A stretch of 5,206 nt of DNA from assembly GCA_030597275.1 (NCBI GenBank), contig JAUVSB010000102.1, positions 1 to 5,206 on the forward strand, read 5' to 3'. How positions within the stretch are numbered: the first letter of the stretch is position 1; each line of letters opens with the position of its first letter. The notes below the pieces were generated by a model. The model was not told the origin of the DNA. It searched no databases and was given only the letters and a program-made list of their open reading frames with translations. This document shows, in pieces, positions 1 through 4,817 of the stretch. The DNA comes from Gammaproteobacteria bacterium (GTDB taxonomy: Bacteria; Pseudomonadota; Gammaproteobacteria; BMS3Bbin11). A program made the position numbers and the translations under genes.

Positions 1-352
1 CAGGTAATTCTGCATAGGTGCGTAAATAAGCAACGATATCCTGGACCTTTGATCTTCCCAGGTGGGCGAAGCCAGGCATGCCGGTACCTGCGCGACCGTC
101 TCGTATCGTGCCTTCCAGACACTTGTCCGAGGATATACTCAGAAATTCCTTATTGGTCAGTGAGGGGGCAAACCCGGGTTTGCCGATGGCATCTGCCTGG
201 TGGCAAACCGCACAGTTCTGGGTAAATAAAGCCTTACCCTGCTTGGTGTCGACGGCGTCGCCGGCAGGGGCAGCCTGCGCGGATGTGGCGGTAACTACCG
301 ACAAAATGAATAAACCAGATAGAGCCAGTCCGGCTTGCTTGAAGCACTCCAT
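1..352 (-). CDS. Secreted class I c-type cytochrome, 3' end beyond the window
   Basis: Reading leftwards from an ATG at 352, 117 codons are open to the window edge, so the C-terminus is missing. Residues 1-27 look like a Sec signal peptide (hydrophobic core about 9-23, cleavage likely after AQA at 25-27), placing the protein in the periplasm. One CXXCH heme motif (CAVCH) lies at 47-51. After it come a GKPGFAP stretch (57-63), which resembles the usual post-heme loop, and TGMPGF (90-95), whose Met92 is a good candidate for the distal heme ligand. The helix VQDIVAYLRTY (103-113) is the usual C-terminal helix of a cytochrome c fold. AGGAGG at 359-364 sits 6 nt before the ATG and fixes the start. 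The role is inferred to be electron transfer, perhaps with the adjacent NapC-like cytochrome. The gene may continue into a second domain, such as another heme domain or an enzyme, so the partner and pathway cannot be named. Confidence 0.88.
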   Translation of the reverse strand, partial: MECFKQAGLALSGLFILSVVTATSAQAAPAGDAVDTKQGKALFTQNCAVCHQADAIGKPGFAPSLTNKEFLSISSDKCLEGTIRDGRAGTGMPGFAHLGRSKVQDIVAYLRTYAELP

Positions 353-381
353 AAGTATCCTCCTCGATGTAAAAACTTATT

Positions 382-410
382 CTTATATGAAAAATTACTA
401 ATTGTGACAA
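382..410 (-). promoter_or_regulatory. Candidate sigma70-type promoter for the small cytochrome gene
   Basis: On the minus strand, TTGTCA (410-405) matches the -35 consensus at 5 of 6 bases and TATAAG (387-382) matches the -10 at 5 of 6, with a 17-bp spacer. Transcription would start near 375, giving a leader of about 23 nt that contains the AGGAGG ribosome binding site. The -35 hexamer lies inside the perfect palindrome at 403-417. The match is by eye only. A competing model puts the start near 400, 41.5 bp from the FNR-like box. Confidence 0.5.
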
Positions 411-417
411 TGTCACA
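403..417. promoter_or_regulatory. Perfect 15-bp palindrome, candidate operator
   Basis: TGTGACA-A-TGTCACA is a perfect inverted repeat with 7-bp arms around a single base. It covers the candidate -35 element of the cytochrome gene, a position that suits a repressor site. The arms resemble CRP and Rex half-sites, but those families need six bases between TGTGA and TCACA and here there are five, so neither fits cleanly. The cognate regulator is unknown. With odd symmetry and arms this short, a protein site is more likely than an RNA hairpin. Confidence 0.5.
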
Positions 418-434
418 TAACTAAGATGATAAAC

Positions 435-448
435 TTGACATAAATCAA
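435..448. promoter_or_regulatory. FNR/Anr/Dnr-like box upstream of the small cytochrome gene
   Basis: The site reads TTGACATAAATCAA on the plus strand and TTGATTTATGTCAA on the minus strand. It differs from the FNR consensus TTGAT-N4-ATCAA at one position. Its centre (441.5) is about 89 bp upstream of the cytochrome ATG at 352. FNR-family activators commonly act when centred 41.5 bp before the start of transcription, which would put that start near 400. Relative to the better promoter match (start near 375) the box would be at about -66. No plus-strand gene follows for over 1.6 kb, so the leftward cytochrome gene is the only sensible target. Confidence 0.6.
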
Positions 449-461
449 GTAGATAGACTTT

Positions 462-490
462 TGTGTGTTATTTCACACACTAGCTAGCTA
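462..490. repeat. Two further inverted repeats behind the NapC-like gene
   Basis: TGTGTG (462-467) and CACACA (474-479) form a 6-bp inverted repeat around a 6-nt AT-rich loop. Next to it TAGCTAGCTA (481-490) is a perfect 10-bp palindrome. They lie 24-54 bp beyond the stop codon of the NapC-like gene and upstream of the FNR-like box. On the minus strand the hairpin is followed by A rather than T residues, so it is not a standard intrinsic terminator. Possible roles are an mRNA 3' end structure or additional protein binding sites, and neither is supported further. Confidence 0.35.
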
Positions 491-513
491 AAAATTAGAC
501 TAAATACCCGACC

Positions 514-1173
514 CTACCAGCCGTCATCAGCAGGAGGTCTCGGCATATCACTATGACAGTCGTAGCAGGGAACCGATTCACGTTCGAACCTCTCGTGTTC
601 CTGCTCAAGAAACTCTTCCGGCAATGTATGTGCAATGCCTTTATGGCAATCTATACAGGTCTTGCCTTCTTTAGCTGCCTGCTGGTGGCGCTCACTGGCC
701 ACATCACGCTGCTCTGACAATTCCATCGCCTCAAAATCGTGACAATTGCGGCACTCTCGGGAATCGGTCGATTTCATCGTCTTCCAGACGCGTTGCGCCA
801 TTTCTAGACGATGTTGCTCAAACTTCTCCGGGGTATCAATGGTGCCCAGCGCCTTGAATACCAGCTCTCTGCTGGCCTGGATCTTGCGCACCACCTTGTG
901 CACCCAGGGGTCGGGAACGTGGCAATCTGAACAAATGGCCCGTACACCGCTGCTATTCTTGTAATGTGCAGTCTTTTTGTATTCCTGGTACACGTTCTGC
1001 TCCATTTCATGGCAGGAGATACAAAAACCCAACGTATTTGTCGCCTCCATTGCTGTATTAAAGCCACCCCATAAAATAACCCCCAGCGACATGAAAAACA
1101 GCGCACCACCCAATGTGACGCCAAGCAATACCTTACGAGAAAGTAAGGAAAACTTATACCTTGGGTCGGTCAT
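514..1173 (-). CDS. NapC/NirT-family membrane-anchored multiheme cytochrome c with five CXXCH motifs
   Basis: The product (219 aa) is a quinol-oxidising cytochrome c of the NapC/NirT/NrfH family. One N-terminal membrane anchor (about 16-37) holds a periplasmic heme domain. Four CXXCH motifs sit in the order and spacing usual for NapC: CISCH 51-55, CSDCH 81-85, CRNCH 141-145 and CIDCH 173-177. They carry family signatures such as SGVRAICSDCHVPDPW (75-90) and CIDCHKGIAHTLP (173-185). Family members move electrons from membrane quinol to periplasmic reductases. A fifth motif, CYDCH at 203-207, lies in a short tail where typical NapC proteins end, and it may bind an extra heme. GAGGAG at 1182-1187, 8 nt before the ATG, supports this start. 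The specific partner (nitrate, nitrite, sulfur-compound or other reductase) is not in the window, so no gene symbol is given. The c-type cytochrome gene lies 161 bp downstream. Confidence 0.93.
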   Translation of the reverse strand: MTDPRYKFSLLSRKVLLGVTLGGALFFMSLGVILWGGFNTAMEATNTLGFCISCHEMEQNVYQEYKKTAHYKNSSGVRAICSDCHVPDPWVHKVVRKIQASRELVFKALGTIDTPEKFEQHRLEMAQRVWKTMKSTDSRECRNCHDFEAMELSEQRDVASERHQQAAKEGKTCIDCHKGIAHTLPEEFLEQEHERFERESVPCYDCHSDMPRPPADDGW

Positions 1174-1246
1174 CCATCATGCTCCTCTATATTATTTGTC
1201 GGCGCTTTCAGCTATGCAACTTACAATAAAGCTGAAGAGGCTAGAC

Positions 1247-1265
1247 GGAAATTCTCGTGATTTCC
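1247..1265. repeat. Inverted repeat next to the FNR-like box of the NapC-like gene
   Basis: GGAAAT (1247-1252) and ATTTCC (1260-1265) are perfect 6-bp arms around a 7-bp centre, 19 bp in all. The right arm directly abuts the FNR-like box at 1266, so the two together make a 33-bp candidate regulatory block. A looser pair, TTCAGC (1207-1212) and GCTGAA (1231-1236), lies closer to the gene with an 18-nt loop and could form a weak hairpin in the leader RNA. Neither resembles a terminator, since no T run follows. Confidence 0.35.
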
Positions 1266-1279
1266 TTGATCTATGTCAT
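1266..1279. promoter_or_regulatory. Degenerate FNR-like box upstream of the NapC-like gene
   Basis: TTGATCTATGTCAT has one perfect FNR half-site (TTGAT) and a second half with two mismatches. It shares 12 of 14 bases with the minus-strand reading of the box at 435-448. Its centre (1272.5) is about 99 bp upstream of the ATG at 1173, close to the 89 bp seen for the other cytochrome gene. If it acted at -41.5, transcription would start near 1231. The expected -10 there (TAGCCT on the minus strand) keeps only the three most conserved positions, so activator dependence would be needed. Confidence 0.42.
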
Positions 1280-1334
1280 GCTTAAATTGCTTACCGTTGA
1301 CTCTGATTTGGAGCAGCACCCTATCTAATTTTTA

Positions 1335-2048
1335 TTAATTTCTGTGTATATCAATAAATGGGTTGCGGTTACCCTGTATCTGCTCAATACGATCATTACG
1401 CCTGTGTTCAGCCTGCTCCGGTGGGTATTTTTTATCCCAGGCAATCAGCAGGGATTCCAGTTTCCTCTTTAGATAGAGATCATGCTGATCACTCATATAC
1501 AGCATCGCACGCGCGATGCGGCCCCTTGCCGCGGGAGAGGGCTCCGCTATACGATGTTTTTCATCAAACTCAAAATCACACTGCCCAAACACTCTCTGCT
1601 CGCCTGGGATTATGGTAAAGCGATAGTTGCTGCGTGCCTTGTTTACATCGCTGCGTGATGGGTAAAGATTATGCAGATCAGCTTCTATGCGGTTAAATTC
1701 TGCACTGCTTTCCCGGCACTGCTTGCGTTTACCGCAGCGCAGGTCATAGGCCATCCATGAAGCGGGGAAAACATGTTCAATGTTCACACCCTTGTTATAT
1801 CCAGAGTGAAGGGTGTCTCCACAATAGAGTGTCATGCCTCCTTTATTATATAACTCCCGCCAGAAAACCTTTCGAGCTGTTTCGTAATCAACAATGCGCT
1901 GCCCCGGGATATGAACAGTTTTTGTAGCATTATTGGAATTCGCTGATTCAGAGCAACTGGCTATTGCGGGTATTATTAGTAAGGCTGCAAGCAATATGTG
2001 TAGCGATGATGTCTTCAATATTTTCTCAATATGGGTAGAAAATTTCAT
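1335..2048 (-). CDS. endA: EndA/NucM-family secreted endonuclease I, probable lipoprotein
   Basis: The product (237 aa, a usual length for the family) is a non-specific DNA/RNA endonuclease of the endonuclease I group with the beta-beta-alpha-metal fold. The catalytic block NIEHVFPASW (89-98) supplies His92, the expected general base, and Glu90. DLHNLYPS (124-131) supplies Asn127, expected to bind the metal. RGRIARAMLYM (175-185) and RNDRIEQIQGNRNPF (217-231) are the other conserved family blocks. Cys76, 105, 111 and 157 could form disulfides, as in periplasmic homologues. The N-terminus has a hydrophobic stretch (16-30) ending in a lipobox-like IAS-Cys32, with Ser at +2, so the protein may be lipid-anchored and sent to the outer membrane. 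Simple secretion is the alternative. No ribosome binding site is visible before the ATG. The gene is divergent from rimO. Likely roles are nutrient salvage from extracellular DNA or control of DNA uptake. Confidence 0.92.
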   Translation of the reverse strand: MKFSTHIEKILKTSSLHILLAALLIIPAIASCSESANSNNATKTVHIPGQRIVDYETARKVFWRELYNKGGMTLYCGDTLHSGYNKGVNIEHVFPASWMAYDLRCGKRKQCRESSAEFNRIEADLHNLYPSRSDVNKARSNYRFTIIPGEQRVFGQCDFEFDEKHRIAEPSPAARGRIARAMLYMSDQHDLYLKRKLESLLIAWDKKYPPEQAEHRRNDRIEQIQGNRNPFIDIHRN

Positions 2049-2072
2049 AGTTCATCATATTTAACATAAAAT
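2044..2072 (+). promoter_or_regulatory. Candidate sigma70 promoter for rimO and the genes behind it
   Basis: TTCATA (2044-2049, 4 of 6 matches to the -35) and TAAAAT (2067-2072, 5 of 6 matches to the -10) are separated by 17 bp. The predicted transcription start is near 2079, about 33 nt before the rimO ATG. The -35 element overlaps the start codon of the divergent endA gene, so polymerase at the two promoters should interfere. Identified by eye. Confidence 0.45.
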
Positions 2073-2084
2073 AGAGCGCATCAA
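2054..2084 (-). promoter_or_regulatory. Candidate promoter for endA giving a leaderless or near-leaderless transcript
   Basis: On the minus strand TATGAT (2059-2054) matches the -10 at 5 of 6 bases. TTGATG (2084-2079) matches the -35 at 4 of 6, with a long 19-bp spacer. Transcription would then start at about 2047-2048, at the endA ATG itself. This agrees with the absence of a purine-rich ribosome binding site before that ATG. The spacing is poor, so the call is tentative. Confidence 0.3.
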
Positions 2085-2111
2085 AACTGCCTCACGATCA
2101 TTGGAAGGTCC

Positions 2112-3434
2112 ATGTCCCACCATATCCCATCAATTGGCTTTATCAGCCTTGGCTGCCCCAAGGCGCTGGTTGACTCCGAACAGATCATCACGCGCCTGCG
2201 CGCCGAAGGTTATGCCATTCAGCCCGACTATAAGAGCTCGGATGTCGTCGTCATCAATACCTGCGCATTTATCGATGACGCAGTGGAAGAATCGATGCAG
2301 GCAATCTCTGAAGCCCTGAATGAGAACGGCAAGGTCATCGTGACAGGATGTCTCGGTGCCAAACAGGGTGTCGTTGAACAGGCCTTCCCTGATCTGCTGG
2401 CGGTCACCGGCCCGCATGCGGCCGATGAGGTCATGAACGCAATCCATCAGCATCTGCCACCCGATACAGACCCGAAATTGAGCCTGATTCCACCCGGCGG
2501 CATAAAACTGACCCCGCGCCATTACGCCTATCTGAAAATTTCTGAAGGCTGCAACCACCGTTGCACATTCTGCATCATCCCTGCGTTGCGTGGAGACCTG
2601 GTCAGCCGACCTGTTACAGAGGTCATGGATGAGGCCGAAGGCCTGATCAGTGCCGGTGTGCGTGAACTACTGGTCGTCTCTCAGGATACCAGCGCCTATG
2701 GCCTCGATACTCGCTATCGTAGTGATTTCTGGCGTGGCAAACCGCTGAAAACCCGCTTCCTGGAACTATCGCAGGCCCTCGGCGAACTGGGTGCCTGGGT
2801 ACGCCTGCACTATGTCTATCCCTATCCACATGTCGACCAGGTCATCCCGTTAATGGCCGAAGGCACCATCCTGCCTTACCTTGATGTTCCCTTGCAGCAT
2901 GCCAATCACGATATCCTCAAGGCAATGAAACGGCCTGCCAATGCAGAGAATGTGTTGCGCCGCATTGAAAAGTGGCGAGAGATTTGTCCCGATATTACCC
3001 TGCGCAGCACCTTCATCGTTGGCTTTCCAGGGGAAACCGAACAACAGTTCCAGGAGTTACTGGACTTTCTCGAAACAGCCCAGCTCGATCGGGTTGGTGC
3101 CTTTGCCTATTCTCCAGTTGACGGCGCAGCCGCAAACGCACTTCCAGATCATGTGCCTGAAGAAATTAAACAGGACCGGCTGCAACGCTTCATGGCGGTT
3201 CAGGAAAATATCTCAGAACAAAGGCTGGCCAGGCGTGTCGGGCGGATAGAGGACATCATCATTGATAGTAAAGATGAAGAAGGTTATATCGGCCGCAGCA
3301 AGAGTGATGCACCAGAAATTGACGGCGTGGTTTTTCTTGATGGAGATTTTGACTTGAAAGCAGGTGACATCGTACGTGCTAAAATCACTGACCATAATGC
3401 ACACGATCTCTGGGCCGAAATCCAGAAGTCCTGA
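2112..3434 (+). CDS. rimO: Ribosomal protein S12 methylthiotransferase RimO
   Basis: The product (440 aa, close to the 441 of E. coli RimO) is a cytoplasmic radical-SAM enzyme that adds a methylthio group to an aspartate of ribosomal protein S12. The N-terminal UPF0004 domain starts with IGFISLGCPKALVDSE (8-23) and carries Cys15, Cys51 and Cys80 for the auxiliary [4Fe-4S] cluster. The radical-SAM motif EGCNHRCTFC has Cys147, Cys151 and Cys154 for the second cluster. Conserved blocks LRGDLVSRP (159-167), a YPYP stretch near 236-239 and STFIVGFPGETE follow, and a TRAM-type domain occupies roughly the last 70 residues. The LGCPKALVDSE opening separates RimO from MiaB, its tRNA-modifying relative. 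GGAAGG (2103-2108) is close to the ATG (3 nt, or 6 nt if only GGA pairs). No other in-frame start lies near. It is the first gene of the rightward cluster. Confidence 0.97.
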   Translation: MSHHIPSIGFISLGCPKALVDSEQIITRLRAEGYAIQPDYKSSDVVVINTCAFIDDAVEESMQAISEALNENGKVIVTGCLGAKQGVVEQAFPDLLAVTGPHAADEVMNAIHQHLPPDTDPKLSLIPPGGIKLTPRHYAYLKISEGCNHRCTFCIIPALRGDLVSRPVTEVMDEAEGLISAGVRELLVVSQDTSAYGLDTRYRSDFWRGKPLKTRFLELSQALGELGAWVRLHYVYPYPHVDQVIPLMAEGTILPYLDVPLQHANHDILKAMKRPANAENVLRRIEKWREICPDITLRSTFIVGFPGETEQQFQELLDFLETAQLDRVGAFAYSPVDGAAANALPDHVPEEIKQDRLQRFMAVQENISEQRLARRVGRIEDIIIDSKDEEGYIGRSKSDAPEIDGVVFLDGDFDLKAGDIVRAKITDHNAHDLWAEIQKS

Positions 3435-3444
3435 GGGAGATATA

Positions 3445-3504
3445 ATGAAGAAAGCTCCAACAGTCAGGGCAGTGCTTAATGACGAGAGATATGTGAATGA
3501 CTAA
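3445..3504 (+). CDS. 19-codon small ORF overlapping the phosphatase start
   Basis: ATG at 3445 opens a 19-residue reading frame (MKKAPTVRAVLNDERYVND) that ends in TAA at 3502-3504. GAGG (3433-3436), which overlaps the rimO stop codon, stands 8 nt before the ATG and is a better ribosome binding site than the one before the following gene. The stop lies inside the next gene, which begins at 3497, giving an 8-nt ATGACTAA overlap typical of translational coupling. The peptide is charged, has no membrane segment or signal, and I recognise no family. It may be a real small protein, a coupling leader, or chance. Its Arg codons include AGG and AGA, which are often rare in such genomes and would weaken the case for a well-expressed protein. 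Confidence 0.4.
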   Translation: MKKAPTVRAVLNDERYVND

Positions 3505-4300
3505 AATATTCCCCATTGAACTATCGCTATTGAGAGAGCTTGTTATCGATGCAGCCAGGGAGGAACTGTTGCCTCGTTTTCAAGATACCGCCTTTACCTA
3601 CAAGCAGGATGGCAGCCTTGTCACTGAAGCCGATATCAGTGTTCAAAACCGATTACAGAAGGCATTAAACGAGCTACACCCGGAGATACCACTGCTTGGT
3701 GAAGAAATGTCGGAACAGAAGCAAAACGCTATCATCAATGATGAAAAAGCATCATTCTGGTGCCTGGACCCTCTTGATGGTACAAGCAACTTTGCCTCAG
3801 GCATCCCTTTTTTTAGCATCTCATTAGCACTGATAGAAAATGGCCAGCCCTCAATCGGCATTATCTACGACCCGATACGGGATGAGTGTTTTGTCGCAGA
3901 AAAAGGCAAGGGTGCAAGACTTAACGATAAACAACTCGATGCAACTGCAGCTGCGCACACAGCCCTGCAGCGATGCTCTGCAATCATTGATTTCAAAAGA
4001 CTTGAACCTGAGCTTGCCACACGGCTCGCTACCCATGCGCCTTATTCTTCACAACGAAGTTTTGGTTCCGTCGCACTGGACTGGGCCTGGCTTGCTGCCG
4101 GACGTGGCCAGGTTTACCTGCACGGCAAGCAAAAGCTGTGGGATTATGCAGCAGGCTGGCTGATTCTTGATGAAGCAGGCGGCAGCTCATCTACACTTGA
4201 AGGCGACAACGGTTTCCAGGCAACACTCGAACCTCGCTCTGCCATCGCGGCGACAAACCAGGACCTCTATCAGCAATGGTTTCACTGGATAAGTACTTGA
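3497..4300 (+). CDS. Inositol monophosphatase-family phosphatase (SuhB/CysQ-like)
   Basis: The product (267 aa) belongs to the Mg2+-dependent, Li+-sensitive phosphatases that include inositol-1-monophosphatase SuhB and the 3'-phosphoadenosine-5'-phosphate phosphatase CysQ. The metal-binding motifs are all present: VTEAD (42-46), GEE (68-70), DPLDGTSNF (91-99, with Asp91 and Asp94) and WDYAAG (215-220, with Asp216). IIYDPIRDECFVAEKGKGARLN (122-143) is closer in pattern to SuhB than to CysQ, but the substrate cannot be settled by reading. The protein is cytoplasmic, with no signal or membrane segment. The ATG overlaps the end of the 19-codon ORF, and only a weak GAGAG (3484-3488) precedes it, so translation may depend on ribosomes finishing that ORF. 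It lies 62 bp after rimO and 16 bp before the TudS-like gene, probably on the same mRNA. Confidence 0.9.
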   Translation: MTKIFPIELSLLRELVIDAAREELLPRFQDTAFTYKQDGSLVTEADISVQNRLQKALNELHPEIPLLGEEMSEQKQNAIINDEKASFWCLDPLDGTSNFASGIPFFSISLALIENGQPSIGIIYDPIRDECFVAEKGKGARLNDKQLDATAAAHTALQRCSAIIDFKRLEPELATRLATHAPYSSQRSFGSVALDWAWLAAGRGQVYLHGKQKLWDYAAGWLILDEAGGSSSTLEGDNGFQATLEPRSAIAATNQDLYQQWFHWIST

Positions 4301-4316
4301 AGGGCACCTCTGTTAA

Positions 4317-4811
4317 GTGAAGACTAAAATTCTCATCAGCTCCTGCCTGCTGGGACAGCCAGTGCGTTACGATGGCCAGTCAAAAGAAATACATAGCCCC
4401 ACTTTGGATCGTTGGCGCCAGGAAGGGCGGCTGGTGCCGGTCTGCCCTGAAGTCAGTGGTGGTCTGCCAGTGCCAAGACCCGCCGCAGAGATGGAAGGCT
4501 TTGCTGATGAAATCCTGACAGGTAATGGCTTTGTGAAAACCGAAGACGATGAAGATGTCAGCCGTTACTTCCTCTGTGGTGCGCAACATGTACTGATCTC
4601 ATGTCGTCGAGAAAATATCCGCATCGCGATACTGAAAGAAAACAGTCCATCCTGCGGCTCTGCACAGGTGTATGATGGCAGCTTCAGTCATACGCTAATC
4701 TCTGGAGCAGGTATTACAACGACTCTATTACGCCAAAACGGTATACGCGTTTTCAGTGAGTTTGAAATTGATGCTGCTGCTGAGCACGTTGGCTCCCTCG
4801 TTGCCTGTTGA
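4317..4811 (+). CDS. DUF523 (YbbK/TudS-like) protein, probable thiouracil desulfidase-type Fe-S enzyme
   Basis: The product (164 aa) is a full-length DUF523 protein. Three invariant-looking cysteines stand in the family positions: Cys10 in ISSCLLGQPVRYDG (7-20), Cys43 in PVCPEVSGGLPVPRP (41-55) and Cys113 in LKENSPSCGS (106-115). In characterised TudS enzymes three such cysteines bind a [4Fe-4S] cluster whose free iron takes sulfur from thiouracil, so the same chemistry is likely here. Whether the substrate is a free thiobase or something else is not known from the sequence. The start is GTG at 4317. It is chosen because the family begins within a few residues of the KILxSxCLLG motif and no ATG fits. 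AGGG at 4301-4304 is 12 nt away, a poor ribosome binding distance, so coupling to the phosphatase gene 16 bp upstream is plausible. Six bases separate it from waaC. Confidence 0.88.
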   Translation: MKTKILISSCLLGQPVRYDGQSKEIHSPTLDRWRQEGRLVPVCPEVSGGLPVPRPAAEMEGFADEILTGNGFVKTEDDEDVSRYFLCGAQHVLISCRRENIRIAILKENSPSCGSAQVYDGSFSHTLISGAGITTTLLRQNGIRVFSEFEIDAAAEHVGSLVAC

Positions 4812-4817
4812 ACAATC

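Noticed and set aside
1..352. N-terminus of cytochrome cd1 nitrite reductase NirS
   Set aside because: NirS also begins with a signal and a cytochrome c domain, but the segments around the heme do not match the NirS sequences I know and no d1 domain is in the window. It cannot be excluded without the sequence to the left.
78..401. Plus-strand open frame of 107 codons
   Set aside because: It lies antisense to the cytochrome gene, has no family resemblance or ribosome binding site, and the opposite strand shows a clear heme motif and signal peptide.
403..417. Classical CRP or Rex binding site
   Set aside because: The half-sites look right, but the spacing between TGTGA and TCACA is five bases instead of six, which breaks the symmetry both families need.
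462..479. Intrinsic terminator for the NapC-like gene
   Set aside because: The stem is only 6 bp with an AT-rich loop and is followed by A residues, not a T run, in the direction of transcription.
1358..1618. Plus-strand open frame of 86 codons within endA
   Set aside because: Antisense to conserved EndA blocks, with no recognisable protein features.
2130..2558. Minus-strand open frame of 142 codons within rimO
   Set aside because: A shadow of the rimO reading frame. The plus strand encodes the two cysteine sets of a full-length RimO.
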